Assembly: GCA_964610205.1 (NCBI GenBank) | Contig: CAZSVI010000004.1 | Coordinates: forward strand, 1-60,849 | Direction: 5' to 3' | Length of the DNA: 60,849 nt | Source of the DNA: CAZSVI01 sp964610205 | Lineage (GTDB): Bacteria; Bacillota; Clostridia; DSM-8532 | In this document: positions 8,131 through 16,980 of the stretch, piece after piece | Position numbering within the stretch: the first letter of the stretch is position 1 | Layout of the letters: each line of letters starts with the position of its first letter | Notes under the pieces: generated by a model | Told to the model about the DNA's origin: nothing | Seen by the model: the letters and a program-made list of their open reading frames with translations, nothing else | Database searches by the model: none | Made by a program: the position numbers and the translations under genes

Positions 8131-9453
8131 ATGTTTTTTTCAATACAGGATATTTGGGACAAAGTTGTAAGTCTTTTAGAGGGAGAACTGACAAAAATTA
8201 GTCTTGATACATGGATCAAGACAGTAAAGGCAATAAATATCCAACATAATGTTTTTACTCTTGAAGCTCCTTCAGAGTTTAACAGGGACATTATAAAGTC
8301 CAGATATATTCCATTAATTACAAACGCAATAAAATCAGTAACAAATAAGGAATATGAAATTGATGTTATATTAAAGGACAAAAACAGCACATATGATTCG
8401 AATTCTGATGATAAAGTAAGCACACACTCATCTATTTTAAACCCAAAGTATACATTTGACACCTTTGTACGCGGCAACGGAAATCAGTTTGCCCATGCGG
8501 GTGCTGTTGCTGTTGCTGAGTTTCCCGCAAAACGTTATAATCCATATTTTATATATGGAGGAGTTGGTCTGGGAAAGACCCATTTAATGCATGCTATTGG
8601 CCACTACATTCTTGAACAGAATCCCGAATCCAAAGTTTTATATGTAACATCTGAAAAATTTACAAATGAACTTATTAATTCAATACGTGATGATAAAAAT
8701 GAGGAATTCAGGAATAAATACCGGAATATTGACGTTCTCCTTATAGATGACATTCAATTCATCGTCGGAAAAGAACGAACACAGGAAGAATTCTTTCATA
8801 CTTTTAATGCTTTGTATGAGGCTCAAAAACAGATAATTATATCCAGCGATAAGGCGCCAAAAGAGATTATTACACTGGAAGAGAGACTGCGTTCCCGGTT
8901 TGAATGGGGTTTGCTGGCGGATATACAGGCACCGGATATAGAAACACGTATAGCTATATTAAAAAAGAAGGCACAAATGGAAAAATTCGATGTACCTGAT
9001 GAGATTATGCTGTACATAGCTGATAATATTGTATCAAATATCCGCGAATTGGAAGGAGCCCTAAATCGTGTAGTGGCATATGCTTCACTTACAAACAGCC
9101 CTCTCACTGCAGAACTTACGCAGGAATGCCTGAAACAAATGATTACCAGTACAAATGAAAAGGATATAACCCCGATTATCATTATGAAAACAGTAAGCAG
9201 GTATTTTGATATTAACCCCGAGCATTTAACTGGAAAAAAACGATCCAGGGATGTTACATACCCAAGACAGTTGGCAATGTTCTTATGCCGAGAATTGACA
9301 GATTTATCACTCCCAAAAATAGGACATGCTTTTGGAGGAAGAGATCATACCACCGTTCTTCATGCCTGTGATAAAATTCAAGATGATATACAAAAGAATT
9401 CGGAAACAAGGCGAGCTGTCAGTGAAATGAAAAAAAACATATCCGGAAAATAA
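8131..9453 (+). CDS. dnaA: Chromosomal replication initiator protein DnaA
   Basis: AAA+ initiator that binds DnaA boxes and melts oriC. 440 residues. Domain I is at about 1-80 (LDTWIKTVKAI), followed by a short Ser/Asp-rich linker (about 90-110). The AAA+ core has GGVGLGKTH (Walker A), LLIDDIQF (Walker B) and LRSRFEWGL (sensor/Arg finger region). C-terminal domain IV carries the DnaA signature GGRDHTTVLHACDKI. A strong CTGGAGGA ribosome-binding site precedes the ATG. First plus-strand gene, with the origin immediately downstream. Confidence 0.98.
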   Translation: MFFSIQDIWDKVVSLLEGELTKISLDTWIKTVKAINIQHNVFTLEAPSEFNRDIIKSRYIPLITNAIKSVTNKEYEIDVILKDKNSTYDSNSDDKVSTHSSILNPKYTFDTFVRGNGNQFAHAGAVAVAEFPAKRYNPYFIYGGVGLGKTHLMHAIGHYILEQNPESKVLYVTSEKFTNELINSIRDDKNEEFRNKYRNIDVLLIDDIQFIVGKERTQEEFFHTFNALYEAQKQIIISSDKAPKEIITLEERLRSRFEWGLLADIQAPDIETRIAILKKKAQMEKFDVPDEIMLYIADNIVSNIRELEGALNRVVAYASLTNSPLTAELTQECLKQMITSTNEKDITPIIIMKTVSRYFDINPEHLTGKKRSRDVTYPRQLAMFLCRELTDLSLPKIGHAFGGRDHTTVLHACDKIQDDIQKNSETRRAVSEMKKNISGK

Positions 9454-9539
9454 CTTTCCTGCCTTTGTCTTCCGAAAATAAACGATGCGGAATCCGCATA
9501 TATTAATAAAATTAAATAACACTTTACTGTTGATATAAT

Positions 9540-9725
9540 GTTTTTTCTTTGTGGATAACATAAAAAAAAATCAACAAACTTTAATTTGTGAATAAAAAAA
9601 CTAATTATACACAGAAAAATAAACAGGCAATCATAGGGAAATACATATGCTACAGTATATTATCAACAGGTTACACAACACTTATTATTATTATGACTAT
9701 GTATTATAATTATATATATTACATA
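9540..9725 (+). other. Probable replication origin oriC (dnaA-dnaN intergenic region)
   Basis: The 288-bp gap holds one perfect DnaA box on the minus strand (TGTGGATAA, 9550-9558) and three one-mismatch boxes: TGTGAATAA (9587-9595), TTATACACA (9605-9613) and TTATCAACA (9660-9668). These are followed by a very A/T-rich tract at about 9675-9725 that could be the unwinding element. The arrangement resembles the incC/oriC unit of Bacillus. Gene orientation diverges around this region, which supports it as the initiation site. Confidence 0.8.
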
Positions 9726-9741
9726 AAAGGAGGTTTAGAAC

Positions 9742-10836
9742 ATGAAATTTATATGTATGAAACAAGATCTTCTGGAAGCAGTGTCAACCGTTCAGAAGGC
9801 AATAATGGCAAAAGCTACATTACCAATACTGGAAGGTATATACATAGAAGCCTGTGATAACATCAAGATTATAGGAAACAGTTTTGATATGGGTATTGAA
9901 TATACTATAATGGCGGATGTAACCGAAAAAGGATCGGTTGTTCTGAATTCAAGAATATTTGGAGATATTGTTAGAAAGCTGCCGGATTCAGAAGTTTTCA
10001 TTCAGGTTAGTGAAAGTATGATGGTAATTATTGAATGCGAAAATTCGTATTTTGAAATAAAAGGACTTTCATCGGATGGATATCCTTTATTACCCGAAAT
10101 TGAGGAAGAAAAAAAAGTAACCATAATGCAGGCCTCATTGAGAAATATGATAGGGAAAACAATATATGCAATAAGCAATGATGAAAATAGAAAAATATTA
10201 ACAGGATCACTTTTGACGGTATCTGAAGGAGACTTATCAATGATATCTCTGGATGGATTCAGACTTGCCATAGCTAAAACAATGGTAAAGGAAGACGTAT
10301 CATTCAATGCAATAATACCGGGGAGAAATCTTAATGAATTACATAAAATACTTGAACAGGATGAAAGGGAAGTAAAGATAACATTATCAAAAAATCAGGC
10401 TTTGTTTGAAATAGAAAAATGCAGAATTTTATCAAAACTTATAGATGGTGAATATATGAATTATAAAAGTTTTATTCCTGAAAAGTTTGAAACGGTAATT
10501 GAAGTCAACGTAAGAGAATTGACTGAAGGCATAGAGAGAGCGTCACTTATAACTAATGATGATAAAAGATATCCTGTTAAGATTATAATTAATGACGAAA
10601 AAATGATGATAACAACAAGTGCAGAAGTTGGTATATCAAGGGAAGAATTAGAAATAAAAACAGATGGTAATAATATGACAATAGGATTTAATCCTCGATA
10701 TCTTTTGGATTCATTAAAGGTTATTGATGATGAAAAAGTTGTTATATCATTCAGTTCATCAATAGGACCAAGCGTATTAAAGCCAATACAGGGCGATAAC
10801 TTTATTTTTATGGTATTACCGGTAAGAATGAAATAG
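9742..10836 (+). CDS. dnaN: DNA polymerase III beta subunit (sliding clamp)
   Basis: Ring-shaped clamp tethering the replicative polymerase. 364 residues in the usual three-domain fold. Recognisable pieces are KATLPILEGIYIEA, LDGFRLAIAK and the C-terminal HxxMPxR-like end, here FMVLPVRMK. AAAGGAGG lies 9-10 nt upstream of the ATG. Directly follows oriC, with yaaA-like S4, recF and remB behind it. Confidence 0.97.
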   Translation: MKFICMKQDLLEAVSTVQKAIMAKATLPILEGIYIEACDNIKIIGNSFDMGIEYTIMADVTEKGSVVLNSRIFGDIVRKLPDSEVFIQVSESMMVIIECENSYFEIKGLSSDGYPLLPEIEEEKKVTIMQASLRNMIGKTIYAISNDENRKILTGSLLTVSEGDLSMISLDGFRLAIAKTMVKEDVSFNAIIPGRNLNELHKILEQDEREVKITLSKNQALFEIEKCRILSKLIDGEYMNYKSFIPEKFETVIEVNVRELTEGIERASLITNDDKRYPVKIIINDEKMMITTSAEVGISREELEIKTDGNNMTIGFNPRYLLDSLKVIDDEKVVISFSSSIGPSVLKPIQGDNFIFMVLPVRMK

Positions 10837-10869
10837 ATAATATAACAAAGTATCCGGAGAGGTATTAAA

Positions 10870-11115
10870 ATGAAAATGATTATTATTAAGACTTCATATA
10901 TAAAATTGGATCAGTTTATGAAACTATCAAATTTATGTGGATCAGGCGGTGAAGCAAAGGAAATGATTCTCTCCGGAAAAATAGAAGTAAATGGAGAAAA
11001 GGAATTAAGGCGCGGAAGAAAACTAAAAGGAGGAGATAAGGTAAATTTTGAAAAAAATATATATGAAATCCGACAGGATGGTGGTTTAAATGGAGATAAA
11101 GAAAATTCGTCTTAA
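10870..11115 (+). CDS. S4-domain RNA-binding protein (YaaA/RlbA type)
   Basis: 81 residues containing a single S4 RNA-binding fold (LDQFMKLSNLCGSGGEAKEMILSGKIEVNGE). This small gene almost always lies between dnaN and recF in Firmicutes, where it is linked to ribosome biogenesis. It overlaps recF by 26 bp, so the two are translationally coupled. The precise RNA target is not evident from the sequence. Confidence 0.88.
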   Translation: MKMIIIKTSYIKLDQFMKLSNLCGSGGEAKEMILSGKIEVNGEKELRRGRKLKGGDKVNFEKNIYEIRQDGGLNGDKENSS

Positions 11116-12193
11116 AAATTTTAGAAATTATATGGACGAAGAGATTTTTTTTTCTAAGAATATAAACCTTATCTTCGGAGAGAACGCACAGGGAAAAACT
11201 AACATAATTGAAGCTTTGTATTTGTTAGCTACAGGAAAATCACACAGGACGAATAATATTAAGGAAATGATACGATACGGGGAAAAAGCATTCAGAATAA
11301 CATTGGTATTTGAAGATAGAGGATACGAACAAAAAATAGAAATACGATATGAGAAGGATACAGGAAAAGAACTGGTTGTAAATGAAGTAAAAAAGGAAAA
11401 AATGTCAGAAATTTTAGGAATTGTACCATCCGTTTTGTTTGCACCTGAAAGTTTGCTGTCTGTGAAAGGATCACCGGGGGAAAGAAGAAAAATTTTAGAT
11501 GTTGTGCTTTGCCAGATAAATAAAAGGTATCTTAATAATTTACAAAAGTATATACGAATAATAAAAAATAAAAATTTTTTACTAAAACAGATAAAAATAA
11601 AAAGAAATGCGGAAGAACAACTGGATATATGGAATGAGAGTCAGGCAATAACCGGAGCTGAAATAATAAAAGAAAGAAGAGACATAATAAGAAATCTTGA
11701 AAAGAGGATGAATAATATATTATGCGGAATATCGGATGGAAAGGAACAGGTGAAAGTTAATTATAAAACTGTAATAGAAGAAGAACAACAAAAGGTTTAT
11801 GAAAAAATGCTGGAAATAATAAAACAGAATAAGGAAAAAGAAATTGAACAGGGAATTTGCCTTTACGGTCCGCACAGAGACGACATGGAAATATATGTTA
11901 ACGATAAGAACTCAAGAGTATATTGTTCTCAAGGGCAGCAAAGATCGGTAGCACTGGCTTTAAATATAGGTATACTGGAAGAAATTGAAGAGAAAATTGA
12001 AAAAACCCCAATATTACTATTGGATGATGTAATGTCAGAACTTGACATAAAAAGGCAAGAATATTTATATAATTTTTTGGATAAGCGTCAAACAATTATA
12101 ACATCAACGGAAAAAAGCTTATTGAGTAATGTAAACGGAATGAATATATCATTTATTAAAATTGATAACGGGAAAGGTTATCGGATGGATTAA
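11090..12193 (+). CDS. recF: DNA replication and repair protein RecF
   Basis: SMC-like ATPase that helps load RecA at gaps. 367 residues. FGENAQGKTNIIEALYLLATGKSHR holds the Walker A motif, LYGPHRDD and CSQGQQRSVALAL the signature region, and LLLDDVMSELD the Walker B/D-loop. The coding sequence is strikingly A-rich with many Lys/Glu/Ile codons, like its dnaN-gyrB neighbours. Confidence 0.97.
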   Translation: MEIKKIRLKNFRNYMDEEIFFSKNINLIFGENAQGKTNIIEALYLLATGKSHRTNNIKEMIRYGEKAFRITLVFEDRGYEQKIEIRYEKDTGKELVVNEVKKEKMSEILGIVPSVLFAPESLLSVKGSPGERRKILDVVLCQINKRYLNNLQKYIRIIKNKNFLLKQIKIKRNAEEQLDIWNESQAITGAEIIKERRDIIRNLEKRMNNILCGISDGKEQVKVNYKTVIEEEQQKVYEKMLEIIKQNKEKEIEQGICLYGPHRDDMEIYVNDKNSRVYCSQGQQRSVALALNIGILEEIEEKIEKTPILLLDDVMSELDIKRQEYLYNFLDKRQTIITSTEKSLLSNVNGMNISFIKIDNGKGYRMD

Positions 12194-12245
12194 ATATTGA
12201 CTGAGAAATAGCAAATGGATAAAATAATTCTGGAAAGGTGATTAT

Positions 12246-12506
12246 ATGTTTTTGCATATAGGAGGAGATTATATTGTTTCAATAAAAGATATTGTTGCTA
12301 TTATTGATATGGAAAAGTCAACAATATCGCAGGATACAAGGAGCTTTCTTAAAATATCGGAAGAGGAAGGTTTTATTATCAGCGTGGAAAACGAAGAAAT
12401 ACCAAAATCTTTTATTATTACTCAGGAAAAGCACAAAAGCAGAATATATTTATCAACGATATCAACAAATACACTATACAAAAGATATATGAGTTCGAAA
12501 AAATAG
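12246..12506 (+). CDS. remB: Extracellular matrix regulator RemB-like protein (DUF370)
   Basis: 86 residues matching the RemA/RemB (DUF370) family: FLHIGGDYIVSIKDIVAIIDM with a basic C-terminus. B. subtilis yaaB/remB occupies the same place between recF and gyrB. The family includes DNA-binding regulators of matrix genes; whether this copy regulates matrix production is unknown. AAAGGTG precedes the ATG. Confidence 0.85.
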   Translation: MFLHIGGDYIVSIKDIVAIIDMEKSTISQDTRSFLKISEEEGFIISVENEEIPKSFIITQEKHKSRIYLSTISTNTLYKRYMSSKK

Positions 12507-12544
12507 AAAAAGGAAAGAAAAATGAATGGAGGAACAATAGGAAA

Positions 12545-14476
12545 ATGAAAATTCCGATTAAACAGGAAAAATATTATGGGGATGAACAGATACAGATCCT
12601 TGAAGGCCTTGAAGCTGTCAGAAAACGTCCGGGAATGTATATAGGTACAACAGCTTCCAGAGGATTACACCATCTTGTTTATGAAATAATGGATAATAGT
12701 ATAGATGAGGCATTGGCCGGATACTGTGATTTAATTCAAGTATTTATTAATAAGGATAACAGTATAACAAATATTGATAATGGAAGAGGAATACCAACAG
12801 GAATACATCCAAAGATGGGTATTCCCACAGTAGAGGTAGTTCATACCGTATTGCATGCAGGTGGTAAATTCGGAGGAGACGGATATAAAGTATCTGGAGG
12901 GCTGCACGGCGTGGGTGCGTCTGTTGTGAATGCACTATCGGAATGGATGGAGGTAAAGGTATTAAGAGACGGAAAAATATACAGACAGAGATATGAGAGA
13001 GGAATACCTGTAACCAATCTTGAGGTTGTTGGGGAAAGTGATCACGCAGGTACAATTACAACATTTAAACCAGATCCTGAAGTATTCGATGAGCTTGTGT
13101 ACGATTATGATGTCCTTTTGAAAAGATTCAGGGAATTGGCATTTTTAAACCGTGGTTTGACAATAAAATTAATAGATGAAAGAGAGGAAGAGAAAAAAGA
13201 GACAACTCTTCATTATGAAGGAGGAATTATATCATTTGTCAAATATATAAATCAAAACAAAAACACGATACATGATAATGTAATTTATTACAGCGGTGAA
13301 AAGGAAAACGCTGAGGTGGAAATAGCAATGCAATATACAGATACCTATGTTGAGAATGTTTTTTCTTTTGCAAATAATATAGCAACAACAGAAGGCGGAG
13401 CCCATGTTACAGGATTTAAATCGGCAATAACCAAAGTAATAAATGATTATGCCAGGAAATATAATATTCTGAAAGAAAATGAAAAGAACCTTTCGGGGGA
13501 GGATGTAAGAGAAGGAATAACAGCGATAATCAATGTAAAACTTACAGATCCTCAGTTTGAAGGTCAGACAAAAACGAAGCTTGGAAACGCGGACATACGT
13601 TCTATGACAGAAAATGTTGTAAATGAAAAGCTGCAGTATATTTTGGAGGAAGACCCTAAAACATCTAAAATTATTATTGAAAAATCAATTACATCATTCA
13701 GAGCTAGGGAAGCAGCAAGAAAAGCGAGAGAAATGACAAGGAGAAAAACAGCCCTTGAATCAACTTCGCTTCCCGGTAAGCTGGCGGATTGTCAGGAAAG
13801 GGATCCGAAATTGTGTGAATTATTTATAGTAGAAGGTGATTCAGCGGGTGGTTCAGCTAAGCAAGGAAGAGATAGAAGAATTCAGGCAATATTGCCATTA
13901 TGGGGGAAAATGCTGAATGTCGAAAAGGCGAGAGCAGATAAAGTATACGGAAATGAAAAGCTTACACCTATAATTACAGCATTGGGTACAGGTTTTGGTG
14001 AAGATATCGACCCGAACAGGTTAAGATACCACAAAATAATTATCATGGCAGATGCGGATGTTGATGGTTCACATATACGTACTTTACTGTTAACATTCAT
14101 GTTTCGGTATATGAAGCCTTTAGTTGAGAAAGGACATGTGTATATTGCGCAACCACCACTATACAAGGTAAAAAAAGGAAATGAAGAACACTATGTGTAT
14201 AATGATCGGGACCTTCAAAAGCTGTTGAACGAAAAGGGTTGGAAAAAGGAAGAATCAAATACGACAATACAAAGGTATAAGGGCTTGGGAGAAATGAACG
14301 CAGAACAGCTATGGGATACAACAATGAATCCGGAAACAAGAAAAATATTAAAAGTAGACTTGAATGATCCGGTGCTTGCAGATGAAATTTTCACAATTCT
14401 AATGGGAGAAAAAGTGGAGCCCAGAAAAGAATTTATACACAAATATGCAAAGTCAGTTTCAAACCTTGATATATGA
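12545..14476 (+). CDS. gyrB: DNA gyrase subunit B
   Basis: 643 residues. The GHKL ATPase domain has DNSIDEALAGYC and DNGRGIPTGIHPKMG, followed by GGLHGVGASVVNALS. The TOPRIM region contains EGDSAGGSAKQGRDRRIQAILPLWGKMLNVEKA-type sequence and MADADVDGSHIRTLLL (catalytic DxD), and the C-terminal GyrA-contact end is YKGLGEMNAEQLWDTTMNP. gyrA does not follow it here; parA-parB do. GGAGG lies 11 nt upstream of the ATG, slightly far. Confidence 0.97.
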   Translation: MKIPIKQEKYYGDEQIQILEGLEAVRKRPGMYIGTTASRGLHHLVYEIMDNSIDEALAGYCDLIQVFINKDNSITNIDNGRGIPTGIHPKMGIPTVEVVHTVLHAGGKFGGDGYKVSGGLHGVGASVVNALSEWMEVKVLRDGKIYRQRYERGIPVTNLEVVGESDHAGTITTFKPDPEVFDELVYDYDVLLKRFRELAFLNRGLTIKLIDEREEEKKETTLHYEGGIISFVKYINQNKNTIHDNVIYYSGEKENAEVEIAMQYTDTYVENVFSFANNIATTEGGAHVTGFKSAITKVINDYARKYNILKENEKNLSGEDVREGITAIINVKLTDPQFEGQTKTKLGNADIRSMTENVVNEKLQYILEEDPKTSKIIIEKSITSFRAREAARKAREMTRRKTALESTSLPGKLADCQERDPKLCELFIVEGDSAGGSAKQGRDRRIQAILPLWGKMLNVEKARADKVYGNEKLTPIITALGTGFGEDIDPNRLRYHKIIIMADADVDGSHIRTLLLTFMFRYMKPLVEKGHVYIAQPPLYKVKKGNEEHYVYNDRDLQKLLNEKGWKKEESNTTIQRYKGLGEMNAEQLWDTTMNPETRKILKVDLNDPVLADEIFTILMGEKVEPRKEFIHKYAKSVSNLDI

Positions 14477-14520
14477 GAAGGGAACCGAAGAAGCGAAGTG
14501 TCTTTCTTAAGGAGATTAAA

Positions 14521-14536
14521 TGTTTCACGTGAAACA
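14521..14536. promoter_or_regulatory. parS: Perfect parS centromere site
   Basis: TGTTTCACGTGAAACA is the 16-bp perfect palindromic parS sequence recognised by Spo0J/ParB. It lies in the gyrB-parA gap, about 36 bp upstream of the parA -10 element, so it can both nucleate ParB at the origin and place ParB at the parAB promoter. Confidence 0.95.
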
Positions 14537-14571
14537 TTGTTTGAAACACCGTTTTATTTCACTCTTTCATG

Positions 14572-14580
14572 TGATATAAT
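14572..14580 (+). promoter_or_regulatory. Predicted extended -10 promoter for parA-parB
   Basis: TGATATAAT is a perfect extended -10 (TGnTATAAT); no good -35 is visible at 17 bp. It lies 33 bp upstream of the parA start and just downstream of parS. Confidence 0.55.
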
Positions 14581-14612
14581 TAAAAACAGCATTAAAAACG
14601 GGGTGTACAATT

Positions 14613-15386
14613 ATGTCTAAAATTATTGCGATCGCCAACCAAAAAGGTGGCGTTGGAAAGACAACTACAGCCGTAAACCTGAGCTCATGCCTTGCTGTAA
14701 AAGGCAGGAAAGTTCTGATAATAGATATTGATCCGCAGGGTAACACCACAAGCGGTCTCGGTATTGATAAAACACAATTCAAAACATCAATATATGATGT
14801 AATTATAAATGGTTTTCAAATTGAAGAATCATTAATAAAAACAAAAATAGATAATCTTTACATATCTCCATCGAATATTCAGTTGGCAGGCGCTGAAGTA
14901 GAACTGGTTTCGGTTATTTCCAGGGAAACCAGATTAAAAAACGCTCTTGATAGTGTAAAAAAATTATATGATTTTATTATAGTCGACTGTCCCCCATCCC
15001 TGGGGTTAATAACTGTAAATGCGTTAACAGCCGCAGATACCATATTAGTGCCTATTCAGTGTGAGTATTACGCACTGGAAGGATTGAGCCAGTTAATGAA
15101 TACGGTTAAAATTGTTCAAAAACACTTAAACCCCAATTTACAGGTGGAGGGTGTTGTTTTAACAATGTTTGATGCAAGAACGAACTTATCTATTCAGGTT
15201 GTAGACGAAGTAAAAAAATATTTTGGTAATAAGGTATATCGTACAATTATTCCAAGAAACGTACGATTAAGTGAGGCACCCAGCTATGGTCTCCCAATTA
15301 TTTTGTATGACAGTAAATCAAAAGGTGCTGAATGTTATATGGAACTGGCCGATGAAGTCATTGAGTATTCGGAGGGTAAAAAATGA
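14613..15386 (+). CDS. parA: Chromosome partitioning ATPase ParA (Soj)
   Basis: Deviant Walker-A ATPase, 257 residues. KGGVGKTTTAVNLS forms the Walker A motif with the signature Lys, IDIDPQGNTTSGLG the A' box and DFIIVDCPPSLG the Walker B. Works with Spo0J at parS and affects DnaA activity in Bacillus. Overlaps parB by 4 bp. Soj-Spo0J here lie after gyrB instead of next to noc. Confidence 0.95.
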   Translation: MSKIIAIANQKGGVGKTTTAVNLSSCLAVKGRKVLIIDIDPQGNTTSGLGIDKTQFKTSIYDVIINGFQIEESLIKTKIDNLYISPSNIQLAGAEVELVSVISRETRLKNALDSVKKLYDFIIVDCPPSLGLITVNALTAADTILVPIQCEYYALEGLSQLMNTVKIVQKHLNPNLQVEGVVLTMFDARTNLSIQVVDEVKKYFGNKVYRTIIPRNVRLSEAPSYGLPIILYDSKSKGAECYMELADEVIEYSEGKK

Positions 15387-16237
15387 AAAAAGGTCTTGGG
15401 AAAGGATTAGGGGCTTTGCTGGATTCGGAAAATATTCTTTCAGGAGCCTCAGCTGTTAGTGAACTTAAAATTAATGATGTTGAACCAAATACAGATCAGC
15501 CCCGTAAGAGTTTCGATCAGGAAAAACTTCAAAGTTTGGCCGAATCTATACGTCAACATGGTATTGTTCAACCTATTATAGTTAAAAAGAATGATAATGG
15601 TTATTCAATTGTTGCAGGGGAAAGAAGATGGCGGGCTGCAAAGATTGCCGGGCTAAAAACAATTCCGGCAATTATAAAGGATATATCCACCCGTGAGATT
15701 ATGGAAGTGGCATTAATTGAAAATATTCAGAGGGAGGATCTTAACCCTATAGAAGAGGCAGAAGCATATCAGAGGCTAATGAGTGAACATGGTCTTACCC
15801 AGGAACTTTTGTCAAAACTGGTTGGGAAGAGCAGGGCAGCAATAGCAAATTCTGTCAGACTTTTATCTTTATCGGATAATATAAAAAAAATGTTAGCGGA
15901 AGATATAATAACTCCAGGCCATGCAAGAACACTTATTACTATTCCGGATCAAAAAATGCAATATGATATGGCTAATGTAATTGTTGAAAAGAATCTCAGT
16001 GTCAGAGAAACAGAAAAATTTGTAAATGATCGCATAAACAATAAAGAAAACAAGAAGAGAAAGTATTCCGGTAAAGATGAAAATATTCTTGATATGGAAG
16101 AAAAACTTAAAAGTATATTGGGAACCAAGGTTAATCTTCAGCATCAAAACAATAAGGGAAAAATAATAATTGAGTATTACTCCAACGAAGAATTTGACCG
16201 CATTGTTGAGCTAATTTCCAATAATGTTAAATCATAG
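15383..16237 (+). CDS. parB: Chromosome partitioning protein ParB (Spo0J)
   Basis: 284-residue CTPase that loads on parS and spreads. DQPRKSFD and GERRWRAAKIAGL mark the CTP-binding domain and ENIQREDLNPIEEAEAYQRL the middle region. The HTH is LTQELLSKLVGKSRAAIANSVRLLSL, and a C-terminal dimerisation domain follows a Lys-rich linker (about 215-235). Start overlaps parA, with GGAGGG before the ATG. Confidence 0.95.
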   Translation: MKKGLGKGLGALLDSENILSGASAVSELKINDVEPNTDQPRKSFDQEKLQSLAESIRQHGIVQPIIVKKNDNGYSIVAGERRWRAAKIAGLKTIPAIIKDISTREIMEVALIENIQREDLNPIEEAEAYQRLMSEHGLTQELLSKLVGKSRAAIANSVRLLSLSDNIKKMLAEDIITPGHARTLITIPDQKMQYDMANVIVEKNLSVRETEKFVNDRINNKENKKRKYSGKDENILDMEEKLKSILGTKVNLQHQNNKGKIIIEYYSNEEFDRIVELISNNVKS

Positions 16238-16478
16238 GACGTGGCATTCTCTTTTGTATTGCTTTTTTCGAAGGATCGGAATACAATATCATTACATTTT
16301 ATTATTCCTCCTTAAAATTGAAAATAGAAAGGTTTTTGAAGCTAGAAAATTTTAAAAGACAATAGTGACTCAGGTTTTTCTAAAAACTTTATTTTAAAGT
16401 CAGGCAATTAAGGAATTAAATATCCGTGGTTCAAAAACGGTTTGTTTTCTTCTTTAAATAAAAGTTGGGGGTTTTGGA

Positions 16479-16979
16479 ATGGAAAATTACATATTATATA
16501 TTTCCCTGGTACTTTCCGCATTGTCTATAATTTTTTTCTTTATACTTAACATAAGGCTAAATGGTATGATCAAGAAATACAAAAGGTTAATGAACGGTTT
16601 GGGTGATAAAGATGTTGAAAATTTAATGACATCGTATATAAATGATTTGGATAAACTGAAAAGGGAAGTCCATGTTAACACAAACAACAGAATTGAGGAA
16701 ATTGAAAAAAAAATTCCCCACTGTATACAACATCTTGGAATTGTTAACTACAATGCTTTTGAAAATATGGGGAATGACATGAGTTTTTCAATTGCTGCCA
16801 TGGATGAAAGAAAAAATGGATTTATATTAACAGGAATATATTCAAGAGATCATTCCTATGTTTACTCAAAGGAAATCCGGAAAGGCAAGCCGCAAAGAGA
16901 ACTTTCCATCGAAGAGGTGGAAGCTTTGAATAAAGCACAAAACAAATTTGATAATTTACGATATTCGAGAGGTGACTAA
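16479..16979 (+). CDS. DUF4446 family membrane-anchored protein
   Basis: 166 residues. An N-terminal transmembrane segment (about 3-24) leads into a short coiled region and the conserved DUF4446 core (GIVNYNAFENMGNDMSFSIAAMDERKNGFILTGIYSRD). The family commonly sits after parB in clostridia, but its function is unknown. GGGGG precedes the ATG. Its stop lies 1 bp before serS, so they are probably cotranscribed. Confidence 0.85.
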   Translation: MENYILYISLVLSALSIIFFFILNIRLNGMIKKYKRLMNGLGDKDVENLMTSYINDLDKLKREVHVNTNNRIEEIEKKIPHCIQHLGIVNYNAFENMGNDMSFSIAAMDERKNGFILTGIYSRDHSYVYSKEIRKGKPQRELSIEEVEALNKAQNKFDNLRYSRGD

Positions 16980-16980
16980 A

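Noticed and set aside
9588..9857. 89-codon plus frame across oriC into dnaN
   Set aside because: Covers the DnaA-box region and the dnaN start in another frame; low-complexity translation of A/T-rich DNA.
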